Assembly: GCA_021307315.1 (NCBI GenBank)
Contig: JAJSPD010000014.1
Coordinates: 682,001-746,000, forward strand
DNA: 64,000 nucleotides
Direction: 5' to 3'
Origin: Bisporella sp. PMI_857
Lineage: Eukaryota; Ascomycota; Leotiomycetes; Helotiales; Helotiaceae
Under the pieces are notes generated by a model. The model searched no databases. It was not told the DNA's origin and worked only from the letters and a program-made list of their open reading frames with translations. Shown here piece after piece: positions 12,345 to 23,479 of this stretch. Made by a program: the position numbers and the translations under genes. Each line of letters opens with the position of its first letter. Positions within the stretch are counted from its first letter, which is position 1.

Positions 12345-13757
12345 ATGGGATCTATAGCAGCATTAAAGGCTTCCCAGATTCATCTGTCCCCTGAGAATCT
12401 AGGCTTAGCTCGGCTCGATCTAAACCCATCAGGATGCCTCGAATTAGCAAACGAACTGCTGCAAAAGAACCATGAAAAGTTTCACATGTATTTTCGAAAT
12501 GTTGCCGGCCATAATCATATCCCACACTCTATTCTCACAGTCCTGGCGATGGGCGGCGGCCCCAAGGAGCTAAACAGAGCATATACGGATGCAGAGGGGC
12601 TCCAACGGCCGTTGCCTCCAGTAGACCCCAAAGTCGTTAAAGATCTGAGTGACCCAGAGAGATTCAAGGCGAGAATGCTTGAGCTGCCTGAGTACCCCAA
12701 CTTTCTGGCGTTCTTCGAGCAGGAAATCGAAGCCAAGGGCTCAAAAGCAGTGACGGAAGAGTATCTTTTCAGCCATACGCCACTGGCTGAGCAAATGCTG
12801 GCACAGCTATATGAAGGTCTTTACCATCCTATAATCCATCTGGGTTTCGCTGTCGAGTTTGACCAGCCTAGTATCATTGCCGAGAGCCTTGCGCAGGCGG
12901 CCTCGCATGATCCAGGACAGATTGATGAATTTTTCCAGCGTAGTGAGCTGTTGGCTCGATCGGGTTCCGTGAAACCTAAGCCCCTGATCGAGTTGTACGC
13001 CGAGGTACGAGCCAACGAGAAGATAAGGGCATCTGCAAAATGACAAGATGGACCTAACCGCGGGAAAATGGTGCTAGCTCGAGGAATAGATGAATTGGTC
13101 GCTGTTGCAGCACAGTTCCAGGTCAAGCCTGAGGATCTCGAGCGTGGTACTGCCGAGATGATGAGTTGTGCAGCGTTCACCGCTGCGGCACAAAAGCCCG
13201 GCAAGGCATTCAAGATCGACTTCTTCTACTTGCACATCGTCACTTGCTCCATCGCTGTAGATGTGCTGCTGCGACAAACTTGGATCAAGATTGAGGACAA
13301 GGTGCGCTTGCTAGAGTGGAAGGGTCGTCTCGACCTCGTGTGGTATGCCGCAAACGGTTCTGCTGAATTGCGTATTCAAGATCTGCTCGAGTATGAACCG
13401 ACCCTTAGTAGTGGCATGGATTGGCGTGCGCTGTACAAAGTTGCAAATAATGTGACTGACGATGGCCATGTTGTGAAGTATATTCGGTCTCTGAAAAATG
13501 CTCAAGATGTTGCGAGGCCATTTGAGCAGGGTGAAGGCGCGTCATATTTTCCTGTTAAGGGTGACTTGTACTTAAAGATCGCCCAGATTTGCTATGATTC
13601 AACGGCGAAGGTCATTGATGAAGATCCGAACACATTATCGAAGAAGTGGGTCTGGGGAGCTGGATATGATATGGCGTGGGGGAACATTCCGGATGTGAAA
13701 TTATGGACAGCGGGAATTGTTTTCAGTAGATTGGAATCAACAGGACTAACAGATTAG
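12345..13757 (+). pseudogene. questin oxidase-like (AflY/MdpL family, DUF4243) gene with one in-frame TGA
   Basis: A single reading frame of 470 sense-plus-stop positions runs from the ATG at 12,345 to the stop at 13,757, interrupted only by TGA at 13,041-13,043 (codon 233). Sequence on both sides fits the questin-oxidase-like Baeyer-Villiger family: the N-terminal HFMYFRN-like and HNHIPHSILT segments, LGFAVEF and LAQAASHD in the middle, then AAQKPGKAFKIDFFYLH downstream. Family members usually have a Trp where the stop lies, so TGG to TGA is the simplest lesion. I tested splicing: no GT/AG pair near the stop restores the frame without losing conserved residues. In related clusters these enzymes open anthraquinone rings. 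Alternatives are a sequencing error or stop readthrough. Confidence 0.8.
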
Positions 13758-14325
13758 GGAAAGCAACATAGGATGTACCAATGTAATGTTGTTCTTCATG
13801 CTCATTCGAATAAGTCCTGTGCGGGCATAATGTGCAACAGATAGGAGACTCTTGAGACTCAACTTTCCCATGATTAATATCTGTATTGGGACCCACTTAG
13901 AGACCCTAAATATCAAGTGAGGTATCGACTTGAAGATATCCAAGGAAGTCCAAAACTATTTAAGACAGGGAGCTTCGTAACCTATTAATCTATTGGATAT
14001 CCGAAAAGGCTGAAATTACATAGATGGGATTTAAACACTATTTATATATTGGCTTGGCAAATCATTAAGCAGCAAATGATGACAGCCGAGAGGGAGGAAA
14101 TCCAGTAAGGTTCGTACAGCGTAGCATTAGGTGGACGGTGGAGTGTGCGCATGTAGAAGGACGACTGTGTTTCTAATATCATTGATTCCTCCCACTTTAC
14201 TTAATATTATTGAGCGAAGGCACTGACATAATTGGCTTATTGTCATATGTTAAGCAACAAAAGCTCTCATATCTGTTCTATATTGGTGACACCGGGTACA
14301 ATTGATAATGCAATACTAAGAACTC

Positions 14326-15321
14326 TTACAGCCCTTCCTTCTTAGTACTCGATTTTGCAGCGTAATCGTTAAAAACCTTTTGTGTAAATTTCCAAACCGC
14401 CTCATCAACATGGCGTTTCCTGAAGTCCCCTAATAGCTGCTCATCACCAGTACTTTCTCCTTCCTTACCGACAAGAAATATACCCCCGCCTGACCTCCTT
14501 AAGACCTCTAATCCCTCAGGAACGGGTACAAGGCCTCCTGGATGAACGGCATACCGATCATTGGTAGCCAGAAATACAGCGTACGCACCAGCAAACTCCT
14601 CGCTTACTGGATTTGGAGGATTAATGCCAAACTTATTAGCTATTGCCAAACCTGGTGTAGCGACAGCACCGGGAAGCCAGTGTGTTATGCTAAGGCGTGG
14701 ATTTTCTCTTGAAATATACTCCAAGGCCAGCGTAGACATGGTGGCCGCATGCACAGATGCGTTCCAGAAATGCCAGTTGGTTGGGTCCTTTAGGTCTAGA
14801 TCGTCCTCCTTGAGCGGTCCTTCCATGCCAGCGGCCAATACTGAGATAATGCGCGGGCTCACAGCAGAATCACTATTGAGCAATGGAAGTAATTGCTCAA
14901 CAGCACGCTGTCTCGAGTAGTATCGTGTGGTCATCGAAGGCTCAAGACCCTCGCTAGTGTCTTTGCGGCCTTCAAAGGCCATGAAACCGGGTGACATGAA
15001 GAGCAGGTCTAGTTTGGTTTCCTTCTGCTTAACAATTTCGACCACTCTATCAACTTCTGCAATGAGGGAAACATCGGCGGCAATGAGACTGTAGGTTCCG
15101 GACGGATTTTCTTGGCGTAAAGAAGCTAAAGTGTTCTCATGGGAGGTGACTGCAGGCTGACGAGCGACGCTATATATTCGCGCAGCCGTGACACTCTGAA
15201 CGAATTGCTTAAGTGCAGCTTGTCCGATCCCTGATGTAGCACCGATAAATAGCGCAACGAGACCTTTTGGAAGTGTGGCTATGCGAGCATTTGAGTATTG
15301 TACTGTTTGAAGGGAGACCAT
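14326..15321 (-). CDS. short-chain dehydrogenase/reductase, fungal divergent type
   Basis: Intronless, 331 residues from the ATG at 15,321 (the frame extends two codons further to a GTG). The nucleotide-binding motif GATSGIGQAA is near residues 27-36, and ADVS and LLFMSPG match later Rossmann-fold strands. At the usual active site the canonical YxxxK is missing: the aligned stretch reads WNASVHAATMSTLALEY, as in a fungal SDR subgroup that also lacks it. The C-terminus keeps the LPGAVATPGL turn found in SDRs. The position beside the AflY-like gene and AflR-like regulator suggests a tailoring reductase, but orphan members of this subgroup are common. Confidence 0.85.
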   Translation of the reverse strand: MVSLQTVQYSNARIATLPKGLVALFIGATSGIGQAALKQFVQSVTAARIYSVARQPAVTSHENTLASLRQENPSGTYSLIAADVSLIAEVDRVVEIVKQKETKLDLLFMSPGFMAFEGRKDTSEGLEPSMTTRYYSRQRAVEQLLPLLNSDSAVSPRIISVLAAGMEGPLKEDDLDLKDPTNWHFWNASVHAATMSTLALEYISRENPRLSITHWLPGAVATPGLAIANKFGINPPNPVSEEFAGAYAVFLATNDRYAVHPGGLVPVPEGLEVLRRSGGGIFLVGKEGESTGDEQLLGDFRKRHVDEAVWKFTQKVFNDYAAKSSTKKEGL

Positions 15322-15328
15322 CTTCACA

Positions 15329-15360
15329 GTCTATGGATATATATGTCTATGGATATATAT
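15329..15360. repeat. 16-bp perfect tandem duplication upstream of the SDR
   Basis: The unit gtctatggatatatat occurs twice in direct tandem, beginning 8 bp upstream of the SDR start codon and therefore inside its 5' leader or core promoter. Confidence 0.85.
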
Positions 15361-15429
15361 GTTGTATTGTAGCTCGTAAGCTTGCCGCTCTCGCACACGT
15401 GGTGGTTGCAGTAATTGAGTGGCTCCTTC

Positions 15430-15500
15430 CCTTGTTATTAATATGTCGGCAACCACTATTATTAATATACCATCACCCCTTATTTCTAATATGTCAGCAC
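15430..15500. repeat. imperfect tandem repeat, about 30-bp unit, three copies
   Basis: Three degenerate copies built around TTATTAATATG/TTCTAATATGTC followed by a C-rich segment. It lies in the AT-rich leader region of the SDR gene. It looks like a minisatellite and not coding sequence. Confidence 0.6.
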
Positions 15501-15866
15501 AGCTTGCCAAAAACAGTCACTTAATTCCTCCAGCCACTAGTGGCTTGTTAATGAAACACGATTACTTTCGATGCACTTTCCTCCTAATAACCTGTTTGAG
15601 CAGGACAAACGATTTATTAAATAATGATTAAATAGATATAAGAATTTACAAATAATAATCAACAAATCCTTCTTTTAAGATGTTCAAATATACAAGTTCT
15701 GACAGGCAGTTAATCCATAGCTAAATTACGTATAAGTGAGAGCATCAGCGATAGTGAATCATGATCATGCACGTCGCACTTCAATCAGGCGCTGCCTTTG
15801 CCTTCTAAATACATCCTTTACCTGCAGAGATTAGCCAACCATAGTTAATTAGTCCAGACCAAGTAA

Positions 15867-16552
15867 TTAAATGGCATTTCCACAAATCAACTGTAATTTG
15901 GAAAAGTTGCTATATGGCAAGGTATCTAGCCATTCCTGACCTTGTTGCATCATGACGAACAGGTAGTTGATGGAGTACAAGATTCTGTCAGCACCTAGGA
16001 GATTGCGATTAAAGTCGAGGAGCGGGGTCCAGAAATTACCCGTCGTCGTCTCGTATATATTTATCTTCCAGTAGTCTGACAATTTGCGTTTCATAGGCAT
16101 GCCTTGAGGTTTTTTCCTTGCGAGCACTATTGTGATGTGTCAGCTCGCTCGTTAGCCCGAAGCTGAGAATACTAATGTACAGGTAGTTTAGCTAAAAAAA
16201 ACTATGAAGAACTCACTTTCATCGAGGCACCAGAAGTCGCTGGGGATACGCTCGCCAAGATGGCCCACAATGACCTTGACAGTCGGAAACCGGCTGCAAG
16301 TGGTCGGCATTGATGTAGGAGGTGCGAGTGACTTACTCAAAAATGCCATTGGCACACAAGCCGACTATGTGGTTCGAAAGTTCAACGGCAAATTGATGAG
16401 GGGCACTAGATAGCTACTTCGCATGGCCTTAGTCTAAAGCAAACTTTTGTGAGATGGCGGGACGAGGATGAAGGTAGATAGGTACTCCAAGTTCCGATAT
16501 TGTCGCCCAGAAGATACAACATGCACTTTCCAAATAAGCTTTTGGCTAATTT
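15867..16552 (-). pseudogene. relic of amidohydrolase-2 decarboxylase (6-MSA / 2,3-dihydroxybenzoate decarboxylase-like)
   Basis: Reading leftward: an ATISELGVPIYLHPRPA segment carries the YLHPR metal-site motif, then an HQFAVELSNHIVGLC segment, a clean intron of about 46 nt (GTAAGT to TTGCAG), RFPTVKVIVGHLGERIP with the GHLGE motif, a second intron at 16,216-16,127 (GTGAGT to ATAG) and a well conserved C-terminus with YETTTGNFWTPLL and LICGNAI. Between the YLHPR and HQFAV segments the same frame has TAA (16,431-16,429) and TAG (16,416-16,414), and the N-terminal third is not recognisable. Relatives remove the carboxyl of 6-methylsalicylate or dihydroxybenzoate. I infer a gene lost recently, since splice sites survive. 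Confidence 0.7.
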
Positions 16553-16719
16553 ATATCCTGTTAACTTCTATTGATCCTAAATTTCCATCATAACGCACCT
16601 AACCATAGACAGGAATACAGAATCTTTTAGTGCCAAGTATTAATCTTGGGGATGATCAGACGAACTACGAGTGTGAAATACTTTGTTATTCTGGATGTCT
16701 CCCACATGACCAGCATCCT

Positions 16720-17802
16720 CACGTGACTGTATGCTGTTTACTTCCTAATATCTTCAAGGCCCAAAGCCTCCACGGCGCTGGGATCGGAAGACTTGTCCAT
16801 TCTCTGTCATATTTCCTCAAGCCCAGCAATAGTAAGACTGATGGCATACACCAAACTACACGGAGTGAGCATGTAAATAAAGATGCAGTAATCATATCTC
16901 TTCTTCCCCTAGGAGTTGGTAATAGCGGGAAACGCTCTTCAATGACAGCTTCGATTGTGGTACTGGTACTTGATGCAAGTTTTCGAGCTGATTGGCAGTA
17001 CCAACACAGAAAGCGTGGAACGTGCCTGGTGATAATTCCATCAAATGGATGGGAATGACACCAAACGCTCCCTGGACAAAATATTGGAGAAATAATGCAT
17101 CTGCAATGACAGATTCTGAAGAGGCCAAGCTGTAGGGATAAGTCAGAACTCCTGCCATCATACAAGCAGTGACGATGCTAAATCGCCGACAAAAAATTGG
17201 GAGTGATAGCCGACAGTACCGCCACCAGCCTTAGCACCGATATTTACAATAGCTTGGGTAATCGTAACATCATTTAAAAAGAAACCAAATTAATTGATCA
17301 AGGGTGTTAGGGAGAGATCTGTGTTCCATGCGGGCTATTTACATTTAGTCATAGTTCGCTTGACTTGGGCACCGCTACTTGCAACAGAGTTGATACTAGC
17401 TATAAGCATGATAAGGCAGGTGAACAGAATCCAATGCTACTTGGTTGCAATCCTAGATTCTGTAAATAAATGTGCTAACTGCTGAGACAGCCAGCCTTCG
17501 AACTTGTTCTCTTTCAGTATAGGCATCCGTCTCAGGAAGAGACATTCTGAATAAGATGGTTGAGGACAGGTGTACAAGCCCCAAACCAAAACAGAGGTGG
17601 CCAGATGTGATATGTTGTGTCTACAAACGCCCCTTAGAATACAGTGGCGAGGGGAAGACCAAAAGAGTAGTTTAATTGAGGCATGCCGGGAATAATACCT
17701 CGAGCTGCGGGAGGACAATCTTCGGGGGAGTAGCAACAACGTTACCATAATAGCCACCCATAACGATGCCGAAGAGTGCACTACAAGCAAGCCTGAGTAC
17801 AA
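16720..17802 (-). pseudogene. relic of an MFS carboxylate transporter (Jen1-like)
   Basis: Two overlapping minus-strand frames give consecutive parts of one transporter: YFVQGAFGVIPIHLMELSPGT and FCVGTANQLENL in one frame, then LASSTSTTIEAVIEERFPL in the next, where intact relatives read straight through. This order matches transmembrane helices near the C-terminus of monocarboxylate/sialic-acid permeases of the Jen1 type. The upstream 17,165-17,802 is further decayed, with only hydrophobic scraps. At least one frameshift near 16,990 is needed to join the pieces. It follows the decarboxylase relic in the same orientation, so the two may have decayed together. Confidence 0.6.
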
Positions 17803-18567
17803 CTGTAGTGCCTCTTATTTAAGTCTTCAAAGGCGTAAACAGATTAAGCGTTTTACCATAGACTGGCCTGAGGGTGCTAACCCAAGTCCGAAAGAATTCA
17901 GCTCTTCTCATTTTGGTGCCTCTTGCATCTGCTGAATACGAGTACATATTGCTGTCCTTTCAGCTTTCAGGTGCCAAGATCCAATGCATAGGCTTTCGGT
18001 GGTTCCCGTCATTTAAGGGCGATGACCTCCGCCAGGTCCATTGTTCACTTCCTGTTTGTTAGGCATCAGGGCACGTGATCGGACAACTAAAAAGTCCGGG
18101 GCATGTCGCAAATACTCTTTCCGGAGTTCTGAAAAGTGCGGATACTGCCTATCCCATTATCTGATATGTAGATACCCGATGTTAAGGGGCGGTATTGTGT
18201 CCAAACCATGGACTTTTTCTTGCTATTACCCGAGATTGGCATGGACTTTTCAGAGTGTTTCGTTCCATGATTTGCAATCACAATTTGGCTTGATCTTGTC
18301 CCGGTTGCTGGTACCTTTGTTATATAGGCCTTTCTCTCTATAATACTCATAGCGTTGAGCCTCTGGTAGTATGTAAGTGCTGCGACGATTCAGCCTCTTT
18401 TACATCCAGCTTCCAAGCGTGAACACAGGTCGGTTTTCTTCCAACGACCCTAAACTCCACTTTCCTAACAATTGCCCAACAGGAAAAACTAAGCAGCCAC
18501 ATCAATTGCTTCTTTGAATTGTCTAGCAAACGTCAATACCTTCAACCTCAGAAAACCCTCCTTAATC

Positions 18568-20369
18568 ATGTCAATACAAACGGAAACTACGCTAAGGCCT
18601 AAGTCAGAAACAGATCATACACCTGACTCAACTAGCAATGGCGAGAAATCAGCTCCAGATAGCTTACAAGAGAAACAAGATGGCATTGCAACAGAGCATG
18701 CTGGCGAAGAACCCGTATATTTGACAGGGTTTCGTCTGTCGATGGTCATGACCACGATTTTCTTGGTTACACTACTTGCGGCATTGGATATTGTTAGTCC
18801 CTGGACACTTACAACGAAGTATTGTTAGCTAACAATTTCTAGGGAATTGTCGCTACTGCAATACCCGGTATCACAGATGACTTTCATAAGCTTGATGATG
18901 TCGGATGGTATGGAAGCGCTTGTTTCCTCCTTGTGGGGGTGTCCTCACCCACTTGGGGCAAGCTATACAAATACTTCGCAGGAAATCTTATTTATCTTGT
19001 CTCTGTCGTTGTATTCTTGGTTGGAAGCATCGTAGCTGCAGCGGCACCAAACAGCGCAGCCTTGATAGTCGGCCGAGCTATTCAGGGGTTTGGATGCTCT
19101 GGTTCCTTGGGTGGCTCTGTACTCATGATCAATTATGTTGCAGAACCCAAAAAACGCCCTATGTTGATTGGACTCTGGATGGGTGTCTTTATGTGTTCCA
19201 CCATTATTGGCCCTCTAATCGGTGGTGCTTTCACGAGCGAGACTACCTGGCGATGGTGCTTTTGGATCAATCTTCCAGTTGGTGGGCCAGTACTCGCCAT
19301 GATTGTGTTTTTCTTCAAGATGCCTAAGCACATCAAGCCTTTTCCTGCTACATGGAAAGAGATCGCATTGCAGCTCGACTTCCCGGGTTTCGCATTGCTA
19401 CTTACTTCACTAATTTGTTTCACTTTGGCTCTACAATGGGGTGGTCAAACAAAACCATGGGACAGCAGTGCTGTCATCGCCACATTGGTAATGTGGATTG
19501 TCTTAACAATCGCCTTTTTTATCACTGAATACTTTTCTGGCGATTATGCCATGGTTCCACTGGCTTTACTAAAACCTCGGATGACATATACGAACGCTTT
19601 GTACGGTTTTATCAACAACCTCGCCAACTTTCAAGTTCTGTTTTATCTCCCAATTTACTTCCAGTCAATCCATGGCCAGTCGGCAATTACTAGCGGTGTT
19701 AACAGCCTTCCATTCATGGCTTTCTTCGCGTTGGGCTCTATTCTTAGCGGTGGCCTCATCATGCAAACACGTTTCCTGCAGCCATTTGAGCTCGGTAGTG
19801 GATTGGTAGTCGTGGCTGGTGGGGCGTTGTTATATACCTTAGAAGTTAACTCCTCAAAAGCACGATACCTTGGCTCTCAAGTTCTTTTCGGAATCGGGAT
19901 TGGCCTTGGTAATCAGATTCCAATGACAGCACTCCAAAGTTTTGCTAAACCCGAAGATGTGCAAACTACCACTGGAATCATGCTCAGTATGTCATAGAGT
20001 TTTCCACAGGCCTTATTGATCTAACTAACCTAATTAGTGTGTAATTCTATTAGCGGTGCCTATTTTGTTACAGCAGCGCAGTCCGTCTTTGCCAATCGCC
20101 TTCTTCATACACTTGCCGAAGATGCTCCGCATATCAATGTAGGAATGGTCCTTGGAACTGGTGCGAGTGAACTTCATAAAGTCTTCACCGGTGCAGATTT
20201 GAGCGCTGTTCTCGATGCTTACATGGTCGGAATCAAAGATGTCTTCGCTTTTGCATTGGCCGGTGCAGCATTTACTGTTGTTATTGCCCTTGCAATTCCC
20301 TTTAAGAGATTAACGGACCAGTCCAAGAAAACTGCTGAGGGGAAGGCAGCAGCTGTCCCCATGGTCTAA
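18568..20369 (+). CDS. MFS multidrug/toxin exporter, DHA-type (14 TM)
   Basis: Three exons: 18,568-18,792, 18,843-19,986 and 20,038-20,369; both introns are about 50 nt with good GT/AG sites (GTTAGT to TCTAG; GTATGT to TTAG). The joined frame gives 566 residues. The start is the ATG before SIQTETTLRPK, as an in-frame upstream open stretch has no ATG closer to consensus. A polar N-terminal tail leads into the first helix, motif DDVGWYGSACFLL follows, then GRAIQGFGCSGSLGG (motif C-like antiporter region), and RPMLIGLWMGVF with a conserved Arg. This is the DHA1/DHA2 class that exports metabolites such as aflatoxin-type products. It fits self-protection or export for the neighbouring cluster. Confidence 0.92.
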
Positions 20370-21721
20370 TCTACTATAAAGAAAATAGAGAGCTTAATAG
20401 GAAGGGGAAGAGCACCAACTGCCAACCAAAGGACATGCTACTAGCAGAAGGAGATTAAGTCAAGCGATGTTCATGCAGGCATATATTCATCATTTTCATG
20501 AACGCGCAACTGTGGCTCGAGCTATAGCAATGGAGATTAGATAAAGGATTCTAGATCGGCCAATTCCTTAGATAGACAATTTGTACTTAATATGTGTGTC
20601 AATAAAGGAGGCTGTGGCGATAAATTCACAAGACCGTTGTGACCTATTATGGTCTTCTTCTAATCATAGATATATCGGCAAATATCTCAATTACCATCGA
20701 AAAGTTGTCATCATTATCGCTATCACGTGTTTCCAGCTCAATAACCTGATCAGATTTTTCAATTTGTATGCCTAACTCTTGATGAGGGCGTAATTTCTTT
20801 TCTTCGTCGGTACTCAGTTCATTTTGTTCGTCTTTATTATCCTTATCTTCAGATTCCGATTGTAGCATTTGTAAGCTTGTTTTCAATGTCTATTTGAAAC
20901 AGGCTGACTTTTAGAGCGACAGCGATTATAGCTCCATTCAAAGCAATTTCCACAGTGTGTTTGATTCCTACATTATTGGCTTTTGCGTACACGCTTTGTT
21001 CGAAGTCGACCAACTGCCTTGCGCAAAATTGGTGGTTTAATTGAATCGTTGTAAGATTTCCGATTAAAGCTGTATGGTAAATTGAAACGGCCACCATTAG
21101 CGTCCCCATTATTTCCTCTTTGAGGTAGTTAAGCGAGATTTATGAGCACGCTTTCCCACTTCAGAATTTTGCTTGCTGTTGTACTAAGCGAAATATGCTA
21201 AACTCGATTTATTTAAAATATTTTCTTTTTCTATATAAACGAATGTCGCTTCAAATTATATATAAATATATAGTAGAATAATTAGATTGGATTAGATTTA
21301 TTAGATTTAAATAAATCAACTTTGATTTTTCTGGGTTGTTATTTAATATAGGTACAGTTCCGTGATTTTTTGGGGGGGGGGGAATATGATGTGTCATCTC
21401 ACTACAACTCCGAATGGCTCGGTACATATCGGGCTCCGGACCGCGCTTTACCAAAAAACAGCATGCACAAATTGGCCGTAGACTTAACAATCAGTTGCAA
21501 CCGGGTTGCGAGTTCTAGTCTCATCCTCCGACAATGTTCTCGGATGATTTTGTCATCTGGATCAGACGCTATGTTTGTCAAAATGAAAGGTTAGACCTGG
21601 TTTATATATACTGATGGTTACGGCGTAAAACCTAAGCTAGAGAACCTCTTGGTCGGTTTCAGGTTCATAAGATTTACAGAGCAGTAGCACCTCTGTCCCA
21701 GAAAACACAGAATAATACATC
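20370..21721. other. AT-rich intergenic stretch with G11 homopolymer
   Basis: About 1.35 kb of AT-rich DNA between the exporter and the P450. Two overlapping minus-strand frames (20,647-20,886 and 20,849-21,109) have no family resemblance and no splice junction between them. A run of 11 G lies at 21,372-21,382. The last 100 bp should hold the P450 promoter. Confidence 0.5.
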
Positions 21722-23479
21722 ATGGCCTTGAACACGCCTTTCACGGTCTCAGTCCTCATTCCGCTTCTACTTCTTATTGTTTACAATACGGCGAAATGGC
21801 TGAACTCAACCAGGCGTCCAAAGAACTTTCCTCCAGGGCCTCCTACTATTCTTGGCCTAGGAAATCTCCACCAGATGCCTCAAACCATGGGCTTTTTAAA
21901 ATATAAAGAATGGGCAAAGGAGTATGGCCCTATTACTGGTCTTAAACTCGGACCAACTAATGCCATCCTCATAAACGATGCATTAGTCTTGTACGAATTG
22001 ATCGTCAAGCGAGGCGCGTCATTTAATGGTCGACCTCAAAGATATGTTGCACAAAAGCACGTGCTACCAGAAGCACAACATGTTCATAGTCTCTATATGC
22101 GCAGTGACTACAGCAAGAGATTTCGTACGGTATCCAAGCCATTCTTCTCAGGTACAGGGCTTGCCAACTTGGCCCCCATGCTGCAAGCTGGAGGGATGCG
22201 TCTGGTCTTTGATTTATTCGAAACAGGGAATGAAAAGATGGCAGATTGTATTGCGCAGTGGTATGAAATTTCCTCTTATACATTGATGCAACCATCCCTC
22301 TAGACTATCAAAGTAATGTCTTTTCATAGGAGTGTCTTAACGCCGGTTGCAATGTTGAGCGGAGCACCAGTCCAGGAGTTCGGGAAAAGCTGGATACACG
22401 ATTACCACGCCTCACAAGTATTGTTCGAGGACCTTTTGGATCCTGGAACTGCGCCACCAGTTGACATATTTCCTATTCTCCGATGGGTGCCTTCCATGTT
22501 TGCCGAATGGAAGCGTAAGGCGCCACTTGCGCGCAAACTCTTGCTGCGTACGTATGGTGTCATGATGGCTCAGGCAAAGAAAGAACGGCGGGGAGATTTT
22601 CAGTCCCTTATTCCAAAATTACTTCGTCAGGCCGAGGATCCGACATTCCCGGAGGATGGCCGATTCTCAGAAAAAGATATTGAATTTATGATGGGCGGTA
22701 TCCTGTATGTATTCCTTTCTGATAAATCCTGTAGTTTCTCTTTCTCCATTTATATAAAAACTTGACTGGACTTTTAAATTAATCTACTTACTACCAATAG
22801 TGATGCTGCCGTAGACTCCTCAGTAGTTTCCGTAAATACTATCCTTCTATCATTAGCAACTCATCCGGAAGCCCAGCGTAAGGCCCAGGCCGAGCTTGAC
22901 AGAGTTTGGGGCGACAAAGCCATTCCAGAGAAGATTGATCTTGAGAGACTACCGTATCTGACAGCTTGTGTGAATGAATCCATCCGGTGGCGTCCTGCAT
23001 CAGCTTTTAACTTGCCTCGTGAGACTGAGCATGATGAGGAAATATTAGGAATGCATATACCAAAAGGCACTATGGTTATTCTCAACCACTGGACCATCAA
23101 TCATGATCCCGAATTTTACGATCAGCCGGAAGAATATAACCCGGACCGCTTCATCAAGGATCCGTTTGGCGCCAAGAAGGGAGTCTCGCAGGTGGGCCGA
23201 AAAGTGGTATATGGGTTCGGCTCAGGTAGGAGAGAGTGTCCTGGCAAAGACTTTGCCTTGTTGAGCATCAGGCTTGCATTTGCACAGGTTCTATGGGCGT
23301 TTGATATCTTGCCAGGCGAGACGCTACACACTGATATCGAAAAAGGCTTCTCGTGTTCTGTGATGCTTAGAACGAAACCATTTAAGCTCAAATTTGTACC
23401 ACGCAGAACGAAGGAGACGTTGGTTGAGGAAGTACGAAAGGCTGATATAAAGCTGAATGAACTTCTTGGACTTGCATAG
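21722..23479 (+). CDS. cytochrome P450 monooxygenase
   Basis: Three exons (21,722-22,260; 22,330-22,704; 22,801-23,479) give 530 residues. An N-terminal membrane anchor precedes the proline hinge KNFPPGPPTILGLGNLHQMP. The I-helix reads GGILDAAVDSS across the second junction, the K-helix ExxR is at 364-367 (ESIR), the PERF-like region is NPDRF, and the haem loop FGSGRRECPG places the ligand Cys at about 451. All key elements are intact. The N-terminal half resembles P450s of the O-methylsterigmatocystin oxidoreductase and m-cresol hydroxylase (patulin) type, which act on small aromatics; this assignment is weaker. It is the last clearly intact gene of the metabolite region. Confidence 0.93.

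Noticed and set aside
12943..13077. Intron (GTGAGC donor) removing the TGA of the AflY-like gene
   Set aside because: It keeps frame but deletes a segment (KPLIELYAEVRANEKIR) that fits the family, while the direct in-frame reading through the TGA codon gives continuous family sequence.
20647..21109. Two overlapping minus-strand frames as a two-exon gene
   Set aside because: No splice sites join them, no domain is visible, and the region is AT-rich.
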